Assembly: GCA_017554385.1 (NCBI GenBank)
Contig: JAFZIL010000052.1
Span: 1-64,000 of the forward strand
From: Prevotella sp.
Lineage (GTDB): Bacteria; Bacteroidota; Bacteroidia; Bacteroidales; Bacteroidaceae
Reading direction: 5' to 3'
DNA: 64,000 nucleotides
In this document: positions 41,097 through 49,805 of the stretch, in pieces
Layout: each line of letters begins with the position of its first letter
Numbering within the stretch: position 1 is the stretch's first letter
Notes under the pieces: generated by a model
What the model was told of the DNA's origin: nothing
The model's database searches: none
The model's input: only the letters and a program-made list of their open reading frames with translations
Position numbers and translations under genes: made by a program

Positions 41097-41944
41097 AGAA
41101 GCTATTGACGATCCTGAAGGCGCTGGTGCTGGTCATGCCACTGATCATGGCGGCCTGTGCCACACACAAAAAGGTAACTGAGACTAAGCCCGTAGAACTC
41201 ATCGACTCAAGCAAAGTAGCAACACTGCAAAGGGTCAGTGACACTGCCAACAAAGCAGAGTTCGTCACCTCGAAAATGAAATTCACCATCAAGATGGGCG
41301 CACTGTCGCAGTCCTTAACAGGAAACCTGAAGATGAAGCGCAACGACGTCATCCGGCTGCAACTCATGGCCTTCGGCTTTGTAGAAGCCGGACGATTAGA
41401 GTTCACCAAGGACTACGTGCTCATCATCGACCGCATCAACAAGCAGTTCCTGCGTGCACCCTACCATCACGTGGACTTCCTACGCAAGAGCGGCATCAAC
41501 TTCTACACACTACAGGCCATGTTCTGGAACGAGCTTTTCCTGCCGGGAAACGAACAGGTCACACCTGCCGACTACGAAAAGTTCGACATCCAGCATGCCG
41601 ACGAGAACACCATCATCAGCTACGACAAGGACGAGAAGATGCTCTATAGCTGGCTTACCGATGCCATGACCGGCCGCATCAAGATGGCCAATGTGGTCTA
41701 TACACCACTACAGGGTAGCAGCTCGCAACTCAACTGGGACTACCAAAGCTTTTCACCTTTGGGCAGGAAAATGTTCCCAGACGACATGAAGATTACGCTC
41801 ACCACCGCCTCAAAAGAGGTGAAGATGGAGCTGAAACTGAACTACCTCGGCAATGATAGCGACTGGGAGACACGCACACAGGTGTCGGCAAAATACAACG
41901 AGGTGACCGTCGACGAGATTCTTCGCCGCTTCATGGCATTATAG
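41093..41944 (+). CDS. DUF4292 family lipoprotein
   Basis: 283 residues with a lipobox ending at Cys22 (LIMAAC). The body has the DUF4292 pattern, with an early SKMKFTIK strand, DVIRLQLMAFGFVEAGRLEF, then a MFWNELFLPG segment. DUF4292 proteins are thought to share the LolA/LolB-like half-barrel fold, but the function is not established. Translation is coupled to the TPR gene by a 4-base overlap. Confidence 0.85.
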   Translation: MKKLLTILKALVLVMPLIMAACATHKKVTETKPVELIDSSKVATLQRVSDTANKAEFVTSKMKFTIKMGALSQSLTGNLKMKRNDVIRLQLMAFGFVEAGRLEFTKDYVLIIDRINKQFLRAPYHHVDFLRKSGINFYTLQAMFWNELFLPGNEQVTPADYEKFDIQHADENTIISYDKDEKMLYSWLTDAMTGRIKMANVVYTPLQGSSSQLNWDYQSFSPLGRKMFPDDMKITLTTASKEVKMELKLNYLGNDSDWETRTQVSAKYNEVTVDEILRRFMAL

Positions 41945-41986
41945 GGTAAGGACAAAGCTGTTTCACCATAACGTAAGGCAACACTC

Positions 41987-43645
41987 ATGAGAAGATTTCT
42001 GGTGGCATGCATAGCAGCTATGCTGACATTCGGACTGGCTTCGGCTCAACAGTCGAAGTCGGCCCAGCGTAAACCCGCACAGAAGACTACAGCCCGACAG
42101 AGTGCCGCCAAGAAGTCCACCACTCAAAAGAACACAGCCAAGAAAACTTCTGCCAACAAGCAGAAACAAACTTCAAAACAAAAACAACAGGCCAAACAGA
42201 AAAAGGGCAGCACCACGAAACAGCCCACGGTAGCTTCGCTGAAGAACCAAAAGACAAAGTTGCACCAAGACACCGAGGCAAAGAAGAAACGCAAGGCACA
42301 AGTGGAAAAGGGTGTCAGACAGGGCATGCAGGCGCTCCTCGTGCTCAACCAGGAAATAGACCTCAAACGACGAGTCATCGACACCATCAGGCATGACATC
42401 AGCACACTCGACGATGACATCGCCTTCATGGGACGGCAGATTGATACGCTCGGCATGGAGCTCGACGACCGGAAACAGCGCTACATGAAGTCCTTGCGCT
42501 ATATGCACCGCAATCGCTCGGTACAGAACCAGATGATGTTTGTCTTCAGTGCCGACAACTTCAACCAGATGTACCGCAGGCTCCGCTTCACCCGCGAGTA
42601 TGCCACCTTCCAACGTGCACAGGGAGAGGCAGTGAAACAGAAACAGGAACAGCTGACTCAGAAGCAGGCCGAGCTGACTGAAGCCAAGAAAAAGAAAAAC
42701 ACGTTGCTAACCCGTGGACAACAGGAACAGCAACAGCTCGAAGGCAAACAGAACGAACAGAAGAAGCAGGTGGACGAACTGCAAAAGGAACAGCGCACTC
42801 TGGCGGCTATCATCGAACAGCAACAACGACAGGAAGCCGAGCTGAACGCACGCATCGACAAGCTCGTAGAGGAGGAAATAGCACGTGCCAAAGCCATTGC
42901 CGAAGCTGAGGCACGCAAGAAAGCAGCTGCCGAGGCGGCACGTAAACGACAGGAGGAGCTGGCAAGAAAGAGGGCTGCTGCAGAGGCGGCACGCAAAGAA
43001 AACGAACGGCGCATAGCCGAAGCAAAAGCCGCAGAGGAGAAAGCGAAGCAAGCGGCTCGCGCCGCTTCGAAAAAGAGTGTACAGGAACGCGAAGCTGCCG
43101 AACGTAAGGCACGCGAGGCTGAACAGGCACGTCAGAGAGCAGAGCGTCAAGCCCAACAGGACAATAACGCCCGTGAACGAGAGATAGCACAGGCACGGAA
43201 GACCGCAGAAGAAGAGTATACCATGCCTGCTGCCGACCGCAAGCTGACGGGTAGCTTCGAACAGAACCGCGGTCGCTTGCCCATGCCCATCACTGGTGGT
43301 TACAAGATGATGCGCTCGTTCGGCAGCAACGTCGTCGAAGGATTGAAGTACGTGCGCCTCGACTCCAAGGGAATCTTCCTGAAAGGACAGCCGGGAGCCC
43401 AGGCACGTAGCATCTACGACGGCGAGGTGAGTGCCATAGGTATGCAGAACGGCAAGTTTATCGTCATGGTACGCCACGGCAAATACATCTCCATCTACTA
43501 CGGCCTGTCGGCAGTCAGCGTGAAGAAAGGACAGCACGTCAGCACCCGCCAGACGCTCGGCCCCATTGGCAACGACGGCATCTTACAGTTCCAACTGCGC
43601 AACTGGGTGCAGGTACTCAACCCCATGAATTGGCTAAGCAGATAA
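41987..43645 (+). CDS. EnvC-like protein with degenerate M23/LytM domain
   Basis: 552 residues: a signal peptide ending near ASAQQ, a Lys/Gln/Thr-rich basic stretch (about 20-90), long coiled coils (95-250 and 270-410, the second rich in Ala/Glu/Lys/Arg), and a LytM domain from about 430. The usual zinc ligands are missing: the HxxxD motif region reads YVRLDSKGIFL, the HLH motif reads LQFQLRN, and the YAHLS region reads YYGLS. So it is probably not a peptidase but an activator of cell-wall amidases, as E. coli EnvC is. Last of the dut group. Confidence 0.87.
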   Translation: MRRFLVACIAAMLTFGLASAQQSKSAQRKPAQKTTARQSAAKKSTTQKNTAKKTSANKQKQTSKQKQQAKQKKGSTTKQPTVASLKNQKTKLHQDTEAKKKRKAQVEKGVRQGMQALLVLNQEIDLKRRVIDTIRHDISTLDDDIAFMGRQIDTLGMELDDRKQRYMKSLRYMHRNRSVQNQMMFVFSADNFNQMYRRLRFTREYATFQRAQGEAVKQKQEQLTQKQAELTEAKKKKNTLLTRGQQEQQQLEGKQNEQKKQVDELQKEQRTLAAIIEQQQRQEAELNARIDKLVEEEIARAKAIAEAEARKKAAAEAARKRQEELARKRAAAEAARKENERRIAEAKAAEEKAKQAARAASKKSVQEREAAERKAREAEQARQRAERQAQQDNNAREREIAQARKTAEEEYTMPAADRKLTGSFEQNRGRLPMPITGGYKMMRSFGSNVVEGLKYVRLDSKGIFLKGQPGAQARSIYDGEVSAIGMQNGKFIVMVRHGKYISIYYGLSAVSVKKGQHVSTRQTLGPIGNDGILQFQLRNWVQVLNPMNWLSR

Positions 43646-43713
43646 AAGGAATGCATTCGGTTAAATAAACAAAAAAAACAAACGAAGTGACAAATGATAC
43701 TAATTAATATGCG

Positions 43714-43721
43714 TATCTTTG
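43714..43721 (+). promoter_or_regulatory. -7 element of the TPR/OmpA-like lipoprotein gene
   Basis: TATCTTTG matches TAnnTTTG. It predicts a leader of about 75 bases to the ATG at 43804; no function of the leader is apparent. The gap 43646-43803 holds nothing else recognisable. Confidence 0.55.
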
Positions 43722-43803
43722 CATGATTCGAGACGAGGATACTGTGGTCGATGGTTTTGCCATCGACAATCTAGACTATACAATCAATAATAATATCAAC
43801 ATT

Positions 43804-45489
43804 ATGCAAAAAAAATTATTTCTCTTACTGCCCGCAGCAGCCCTGTTGTTGGCATCATGCTCCAGCAAGATGGGAGCACTTTCGGCTGACAATTTCAGCG
43901 TGACACCTAATCCTCTTGAGACTCAGGCCGGTGAGGTTCCCGTGACCATCAGCGGCATGTTCCCTGAAAAATACATGAAGAAGAAGGCAGTGGTAACGGT
44001 GACTCCCGAGCTGCGCTATACCGTCGACGGCAAGAAGCAGGCTACTAAGGGCGAAGGCGCTACGTTCCAGGGCGAGAGCGTCCAGGGCAACAACCAGACC
44101 ATTTCCTACCGCGTGGGCGGCCGCTATACGATGAAGACCAACTTCAAGTACGTGCCCGAGATGCAGAAGAGCGACCTCTACCTTACCTTCTTTGCCCGCG
44201 TTGGTGGCAAGTACAAGTGGATTCCGCCAGTGAAGGTGGCACCAGGCGTGATTGCAACGAGCGAGCTTTACAAGCGCACGCTTGAGTCGGCCAAGCCTGC
44301 TTTGGCACTCGATGGCTTCCAGCGCATTAGCGAACAGAAGCAAGAGGCAAACGTGAAGTTCCTCATCGGACAGGCTCAGCTGCGCAAGAGCGAGCTGCAG
44401 AACAACTCCGTTCAGGAGTTCGTTCGCCTGCTGAATGAAATTGTGAAAGACCAGGAGGGCAAGGTGCTCGATGGCGTGGAGATCTCAGCATACGCTTCGC
44501 CTGATGGCGGCTATGATGTCAATGAACGTTTGGCAGGTAAGCGCCAGGATGTAACCACCGACTACGTGAAGCAGCAGATGAAGAAGGCAAAGGCCGAGGG
44601 CAGCGTAGAGACGAAATACACCGCTGAAGACTGGGAAGGATTCCAGGAGCTGGTGGCTGCCAGCGACATCCAGGACAAGGATGTCATCCTGCGCGTACTC
44701 TCCATGTATAAAGATCCCGAGGAGCGCGAGGAGCAGATCAGAAGCCTGTCGAGCGCATTCCGTGAGCTCGCTGACGGCATTCTGCCCCAGCTGCGCCGTG
44801 CTCGCATGACCATCAACTACCAGCTGGTGGGCCGTAGCGATGACCAGATTAAGCAGCAGTACAAGGACGATGCCAAACAGCTGAGCGTCGAGGAGATGCT
44901 CTATGCTGCCACACTCTACAACGATCTTCCCGAGCAGGCTGAGCAGATCTACAAGAAGACCTCTGAAATCTATCCCACCGACGCACGCGCCTTCAATAAC
45001 ATTGCTGTCATGGAATTCGCCAAGGGCAACTATAACGAGGCCGAGACATGGCTGCAGAACGCACTGAGCGTAAACAAGAACCTGCCCGAGGCCTATGCCA
45101 ATCTGGGCATGCTGTCCCTGCAACTGGGCAACACCACACAGGCCGAGGAATACATCAGCAAGGCTACCGATGCCAACGGTCTGGCCGAGGTGCTGGGTAA
45201 CCTGCACCTTGCTCAGGGCAAATACACGCAGGCCGAGCAAGACTTCGACAAGGTGTTCAGCAACTCGGCTGCACTGGCTCAGATCCTAAACAAGAACTAC
45301 TCGCAGGCTGCGGTCACACTGAAATATGTCGATAACCCCGATGCCACCACCGACTATCTGCGCGCCATCCTCAGTGCCCGCACAGGCAACCTCAGCGACG
45401 CAGCCCAGGCTCTCGGTGCCGCTACAGCCAAGGATCCCAAGTACGCTGCCTATGCTGCCAAGGATCTTGAGCTCTCCAAAATAAAGTAA
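43804..45489 (+). CDS. Lipoprotein with OmpA-like and TPR domains
   Basis: 561 residues. The frame is open from 43723, but the ATG at 43804 starts a clear lipoprotein signal ending at Cys19 (LLLASC), with a promoter just upstream of the longer frame. Residues about 20-150 are a beta-rich domain, about 200-330 an OmpA-C-like segment (ISAYASPDG then VNERLAGKRQ), interrupted by a helical insertion, and about 365-540 TPR units (FNNIAVMEFAKGNYNEAETW, YANLGMLSLQLGNTTQAEEY). It probably sits in the outer membrane and binds peptidoglycan; partner proteins unknown. The start is followed by a run of eight A. Confidence 0.85.
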   Translation: MQKKLFLLLPAAALLLASCSSKMGALSADNFSVTPNPLETQAGEVPVTISGMFPEKYMKKKAVVTVTPELRYTVDGKKQATKGEGATFQGESVQGNNQTISYRVGGRYTMKTNFKYVPEMQKSDLYLTFFARVGGKYKWIPPVKVAPGVIATSELYKRTLESAKPALALDGFQRISEQKQEANVKFLIGQAQLRKSELQNNSVQEFVRLLNEIVKDQEGKVLDGVEISAYASPDGGYDVNERLAGKRQDVTTDYVKQQMKKAKAEGSVETKYTAEDWEGFQELVAASDIQDKDVILRVLSMYKDPEEREEQIRSLSSAFRELADGILPQLRRARMTINYQLVGRSDDQIKQQYKDDAKQLSVEEMLYAATLYNDLPEQAEQIYKKTSEIYPTDARAFNNIAVMEFAKGNYNEAETWLQNALSVNKNLPEAYANLGMLSLQLGNTTQAEEYISKATDANGLAEVLGNLHLAQGKYTQAEQDFDKVFSNSAALAQILNKNYSQAAVTLKYVDNPDATTDYLRAILSARTGNLSDAAQALGAATAKDPKYAAYAAKDLELSKIK

Positions 45490-45703
45490 TTGTGAATTGT
45501 GCATTGTGCAATATGCATTATGCATTTAACATTAAGCGTTACACTACGAATTGCACGAATTATGCGAATTATTGCCTTACGCAGCCAAAAATGAGTATAA
45601 TTCGTGGAATTCGTAGTCATTATATACCTCGCGCAGCCAAATTAGTATTATCCGTGAGATTTGTCGAAGACTCACAAGTGCTCGCAGTAAATTCGTAGAC
45701 GAT
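45487..45703. repeat. Repeat-filled spacer between two lipoprotein genes
   Basis: Starts at the stop codon with GAATTGTGCATTGTGCAA/ATGCATTATGCATTT-type words (45490-45530). Then come ATTCGTG/GCACGAATT words and an imperfect 40-base direct repeat (45575-45615 and 45627-45666), each copy centred on CGCAGCCAAA. No gene or promoter is recognised. Confidence 0.65.
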
Positions 45704-45750
45704 ATGATTCATTATGCATTAAGCATTAAGCATTTGGCATTAAGCATTAC
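45704..45750 (+). repeat. Repeat DNA encoding a signal peptide
   Basis: Four copies of a GCATTAAGCATT/GCATTTGGCATT word run from just after the start codon to the hydrophobic core of the lipoprotein signal. Related GCATT words fill 45500-45535 in the spacer. Confidence 0.7.
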
Positions 45751-46720
45751 AACGCTCCTTCTGCTCAGTTCCTGCAACTCATCGTCAGACAGTTTCAGAC
45801 TGGAGGGACGATTCAGGAACTTGAACCAAGGCGAATTCTATATCTACGACGCTGAGCGCGGAACCAAGGACACCATCCGTGTGCGCGACGGTCGTTTTGA
45901 GTATCAGCGCAACCTAGAAGACACGGCTATGCTCATGCTCATGTTTCCCAATTTCTCCGAGCTGCCCATCATAGCCCATCCTAACTCCAAAATAACCATC
46001 AAGGGCGACGTGTCACACCTACGAGAGACCAAGGTGAGCGGTGACAAGGCCAACGAGGAGCTGACAAGTTTCCGGTTAGACGTGGCTGAGCAGACACCAC
46101 CGGCACAACGTAAGACGGCTGAAGACTTCATTATCAACAACCCATCATCACCCATCTCACTCTATCTTCTGCAACGCTTTTTCATATTGAGCGATTTGCC
46201 CGACTATGGAAAAGGACAAGAGCTATGTACACTCGTTGCCATACACCAACCTAACAACATTAGAGCCAAACGACTGCTCAAGGAGCTACAGCTGCTGAAG
46301 AACTACAAGACCGAAGGTCCCCTACCCCCCTTTCATGCCCGCGACACCAAAGGACGTCTTGTTGACAACAGCACGCTAAAGTCCGACGTGAACGTAATAG
46401 TGGTCTGGTCGTCATGGAATTATGAGAGCCAGAACATGGTTCGCACCGTGAGGCGCAGAGAGCAAGCCCATCGAGACCGTATGTCCGTCATCACCATCTG
46501 CCTCGATGCCAACAAAAACGAAGGCAAGGGCGTACTAGAGCGCGACAGCATCAGCTGGCCCAACGTGTGCGATGGCAAGATGTGGGAGTCACCCATTCTC
46601 ACGCAGCTCGGCGTATCGACAGTCTGTTCCAACATCATCACCGACAAGCGTGGCTTCATCGTCGCCCGCAACCTCGAAACACCAAAACTGAGCGAGAAGA
46701 TTGAAAGCCTGCTAAAATGA
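45704..46720 (+). CDS. DUF4369/TlpA-like lipoprotein lacking the CxxC motif
   Basis: 338 residues. Lipobox ends at Cys24 (LLLLSSC). Residues about 30-130 form a DUF4369-like beta domain (FRLEGRFRNLNQGEFYIYD) and about 215-338 a thioredoxin-like fold. The segment that carries WCxxC in active members reads WSSWNYESQNM, so it cannot act as a dithiol oxidoreductase. The signal peptide is encoded by GCATTAAGCATT-type repeat DNA continuous with the upstream spacer. Function unknown; a stress or envelope role is only a guess from relatives. Confidence 0.82.
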   Translation: MIHYALSIKHLALSITTLLLLSSCNSSSDSFRLEGRFRNLNQGEFYIYDAERGTKDTIRVRDGRFEYQRNLEDTAMLMLMFPNFSELPIIAHPNSKITIKGDVSHLRETKVSGDKANEELTSFRLDVAEQTPPAQRKTAEDFIINNPSSPISLYLLQRFFILSDLPDYGKGQELCTLVAIHQPNNIRAKRLLKELQLLKNYKTEGPLPPFHARDTKGRLVDNSTLKSDVNVIVVWSSWNYESQNMVRTVRRREQAHRDRMSVITICLDANKNEGKGVLERDSISWPNVCDGKMWESPILTQLGVSTVCSNIITDKRGFIVARNLETPKLSEKIESLLK

Positions 46721-46751
46721 AGCCATCTTAGTCACCATCATTTTTACTATA

Positions 46752-48338
46752 TCATATTCCTCTCTCTGCCCAGTCGCCCCTGTCTAAGTTTCGATAACCG
46801 ATGGCTTCGGCGATGTGGTGACTTTGGACTTTCTCAGAGCCTTCAAGGTCGGCAATAGTGCGGGCGACCTTCAAGATTCTGCTATACGCTCTAGCCGAAA
46901 GCTTCAGGCGCTCCATAGCCATGCGGAGCATGTCGAGCGACTGGTCGTCGGGCTCGGCAAACTGATGGAGCATCTTTTCAGTCATCTGGGCATTGCAATG
47001 GATACGGGAACTTTGAGAATTGGGGAATTGGTCGTTTTGTCGTTGGTGGAGTGAAGCGAAGCGCTCGGTCTGGATATTGCGAGCACGGATGACCCGCTCG
47101 CGGATAACGGAAGACGGTTCACCAGGCTCCATCTGACTGAGCTGGGCAAACGGAACGGCCTGAATCTCACAATGGATGTCGATACGGTCAAGCAGCGGGC
47201 CGCTGATCTTATTCATATAACGCTGAATCTGACCAGGGGTGCAGACGCAATGGTGGGTGGGATCTCCGTAGTAGCCGCAGGGGCAAGGGTTCATTGAGGC
47301 GACAAACATGAACGATGCGGGATAGTCGATGGAGTACTTGGCGCGGCTGACGGTGATATGACGGTCTTCGAGCGGCTGACGCAGGACTTCAAGTACGCTG
47401 CGGTTGAACTCTGGTAACTCGTCACAGAAGAGCACTCCGTTGTGGGCGAGGCTGATTTCACCAGGTTGTGGATTGGTACCTCCGCCACAAAGAGCAACTT
47501 GTGAGACAGTATGATGGGGTGAGCGGAAGGGCCGTTGCGCTATCAGACTGGTTCCTTGCGACAGTTTTCCGGCAATGGAGTGTATCTGCGTGGTTTCCAG
47601 GCTCTCGGCCAGCGAGAGTGGCGGCAGGATACTGGGTAAGCGCTTGGCAAGCATCGACTTGCCCGACCCAGGAGGGCCAATCATAATGAGGTTATGGCCA
47701 CCGGCAGCTGCCACTTCGAGTGCGCGCTTGACGCTCTGCTGGCCACGCACGTCGCTGAAGTCGAGTTCGAACTGGCTCTGCTGCTCGTAGAACTCGCGTC
47801 GGGTGTCGATGACAGTAGGCTCGAAAGTCTTCTGCCCGTTGAAGAACTGAACGACATCAAGGAGCGATTCCATGCCGTAGACGTCAAGGTTGTTGACCAC
47901 AGCGGCTTCGCGAATGTTCTCTTTGGGAACGATGAGTCCTTGGAAATGGTCTTTCCTAGCTTTGATGGCGATGGGCAGTGCCCCGCGAATGGGGCGCAGT
48001 CGACCGTCGAGCCCAATCTCACCGACCATCATGAACTTATCAAGCTGGCTGACGTCAACATTTCCCTGAGTAGCCAGTATACCTACGGCCATAGGCAGGT
48101 CGTAGCTGCAGCCCTCTTTCTTCAGGTCGGCAGGCGACATGTTGATGGTTAGTTCTGCCATTGGCATCCAGAAGCCATTGTTCACGATGGCGGCCTTGAT
48201 GCGGTCGTAACTTTCTCGAACGGTTGTGTCGGCCAATCCCGATAGATGGAACATTGTGCCTTTGGAGGTACAGATCTCGATGGTTACGGTGAGTGCCTCC
48301 AGTCCCGTTACAGCAGCACAATAGGTTTTTATCAGCAT
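46752..48338 (-). CDS. YifB/ComM-like Mg-chelatase-type AAA+ ATPase
   Basis: 528 residues from the ATG at 48338; the reading frame runs further upstream but that part overlaps the flippase gene and lacks family sequence. An N-terminal Lon-protease-like fold (about 1-170), Walker A GPPGSGKSMLAK, Walker B LFCDELPEF, the Cys cluster NPCPCGYYGDPTHHCVC, and a C-terminal helical domain (LSARAYSRILKVARTIADLE) match YifB. ComM, a relative, is a helicase for branch migration in natural transformation. An in-frame repeat insertion of about 15 residues lies before the conserved IHCNAQM motif. The start overlaps the flippase stop by 7 bases. Confidence 0.93.
   Translation of the reverse strand: MLIKTYCAAVTGLEALTVTIEICTSKGTMFHLSGLADTTVRESYDRIKAAIVNNGFWMPMAELTINMSPADLKKEGCSYDLPMAVGILATQGNVDVSQLDKFMMVGEIGLDGRLRPIRGALPIAIKARKDHFQGLIVPKENIREAAVVNNLDVYGMESLLDVVQFFNGQKTFEPTVIDTRREFYEQQSQFELDFSDVRGQQSVKRALEVAAAGGHNLIMIGPPGSGKSMLAKRLPSILPPLSLAESLETTQIHSIAGKLSQGTSLIAQRPFRSPHHTVSQVALCGGGTNPQPGEISLAHNGVLFCDELPEFNRSVLEVLRQPLEDRHITVSRAKYSIDYPASFMFVASMNPCPCGYYGDPTHHCVCTPGQIQRYMNKISGPLLDRIDIHCEIQAVPFAQLSQMEPGEPSSVIRERVIRARNIQTERFASLHQRQNDQFPNSQSSRIHCNAQMTEKMLHQFAEPDDQSLDMLRMAMERLKLSARAYSRILKVARTIADLEGSEKVQSHHIAEAIGYRNLDRGDWAERGI
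47005..47060 (-). repeat. In-frame repeat-like insertion in yifB-like gene
   Basis: A GAGAATTGGGGAATTGG word (47015-47031) of the spacer type lies where relatives run directly from QTERF to IHCNAQM. It encodes a polar stretch with QNDQFPNSQSS. Confidence 0.5.
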
Positions 48339-49801
48339 GTCTTTCGGTGTTTTAGGTAGAAGTCTTTCCAGACAACCAGACCAGCAAACAGACCGATGAG
48401 CAGCGTGTTCACGCTGAGCGACAGCCATGTGGCCGAAGAGGAGCGAAGCATGGTCATGGCAGCAAATATAAGGACTGAGAGTAGCAGGTATAGCGCAATG
48501 TCGCCCATAGGATATTTGATGGGGTGGTATTTCTGCCCTACGAAATAAGATAGCAACATAGCTACGGCATAGCCTGCGAAGCCTGCCCATGCACAGGCAG
48601 TGTAGCTATAGCGTGGCACAAAGATGATGTTAATGGAAATGAGCACGGCACAGCCGATACCCGAGAAGACGGCTCCCCAAATGGTCTTGTCCTCAAGCTT
48701 GTACCAGAAGGAGAGGTTGAAGTATATGCCCATCATAATCTCGGCGGCCATGACGATGGGCACGACATTGAGTCCTTCCCAATAGTCAGGAGAGATGATG
48801 TGCTTGAGGAGGTCAATCCATCCCACCACGCAAAGGAAGGCGAGCAGGGTGAAGATGATGAAGTACTTCATGGCAGCAGCCTGCATAGTGTCGTTATCCT
48901 TATCGCGTGTCTTTCCGAAGACGAAAGGTTCGTAAGCATAGCGGAAAGCCTGAGTGATCATGGCCATAATCATGGCAATCTTGGCGCAGGCACCATAGAT
49001 GCCAAGCTGCATCTTGGCGTCGGCACCATTATATATATAAGGGAACATGATCTTGTCGGCGACCTGGTTCAAGATACCGGCTATGCCGAGCACGACGATG
49101 GGCCATGAGTAGGAGAGCATGCGGTGCAACAGCTTCTTGTCGAACCCGTGGCGTATATGGGCAATCTCGCGATAGAGGCAGAGGGTAATGAGCACGGAGC
49201 ATACCAGATTGATGTAGAACGCGTAGCCAGGATCGTGCCCGTCGAGAACAAGGTAGTACAGGCAGTTCAACGCAATGTTCACACCAATGTTAAGCAGTTG
49301 CAGCGAAGCAAACTTCAGGGCTTTCTTCTGCTGGCGCAGATAGGCAAAGGGAATGGCGCGGAAGGCATCGATAGCGACGATGAGTGCCATTACCCACACA
49401 AATTGCGGGTTGTCGGCATAGCCAAGGACAGAGGAGAGGCTTGGCAGAAAGGCAAGCACGGCCACAAAGAAGAGCGATGAAAGCGCTCCTGTGCCGATGA
49501 GCGCCGTAGAGAACACCTTCCCCGCATCCTCGCCCTCCTTGTTGGCAAAGCGGAAGAAGGTGGTCTCCATGCCGAACGTCAGCAGCACCAGTAGCAGAGC
49601 GGTGATAGCATACATGTGGGTGATGATGCCATAGCCACCGCTGGCGGCCGTCATTTTCGCCGTATAGAGTGGCACGAGCAGGTAGTTCAGGAAACGGCCA
49701 ATGATGCTTGAAAGACCATAAATGGCTGTGTCCTTGGCCAAGCTCCCTAAGTTTCTGCCAAGGCGAGGAGCTTTGCTGGTGTTGCGATTGCTGATTGTCA
49801 T
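48332..49801 (-). CDS. MOP-superfamily flippase / polysaccharide biosynthesis protein
   Basis: 489 residues, about fourteen hydrophobic segments, and the typical opening of the polysaccharide-transporter group (SLAKDTAIYGLSSIIGRFLNYLLVPLYT). Members flip lipid-linked sugars across the inner membrane; the cargo here is unknown. It starts 4 bases after the CotH stop codon and its stop (TGA) lies inside an ATGCTGA that also starts the YifB-like gene, so all three are likely one transcript. Confidence 0.88.
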   Translation of the reverse strand: MTISNRNTSKAPRLGRNLGSLAKDTAIYGLSSIIGRFLNYLLVPLYTAKMTAASGGYGIITHMYAITALLLVLLTFGMETTFFRFANKEGEDAGKVFSTALIGTGALSSLFFVAVLAFLPSLSSVLGYADNPQFVWVMALIVAIDAFRAIPFAYLRQQKKALKFASLQLLNIGVNIALNCLYYLVLDGHDPGYAFYINLVCSVLITLCLYREIAHIRHGFDKKLLHRMLSYSWPIVVLGIAGILNQVADKIMFPYIYNGADAKMQLGIYGACAKIAMIMAMITQAFRYAYEPFVFGKTRDKDNDTMQAAAMKYFIIFTLLAFLCVVGWIDLLKHIISPDYWEGLNVVPIVMAAEIMMGIYFNLSFWYKLEDKTIWGAVFSGIGCAVLISINIIFVPRYSYTACAWAGFAGYAVAMLLSYFVGQKYHPIKYPMGDIALYLLLSVLIFAAMTMLRSSSATWLSLSVNTLLIGLFAGLVVWKDFYLKHRKTC

Positions 49802-49805
49802 TTGG

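Noticed and set aside
43723..43803. Upstream start for the TPR/OmpA-like lipoprotein
   Set aside because: The extra 27 residues precede a perfect lipoprotein signal and begin at the expected transcript start.
45490..45703. Small gene in the spacer
   Set aside because: The only frame there is composed of spacer-repeat words and shows no coding pattern.
48339..48590. 84-residue N-terminal extension of the YifB-like frame
   Set aside because: It overlaps the flippase gene, lacks YifB family sequence, and the ATG at 48338 gives the normal N-terminus.
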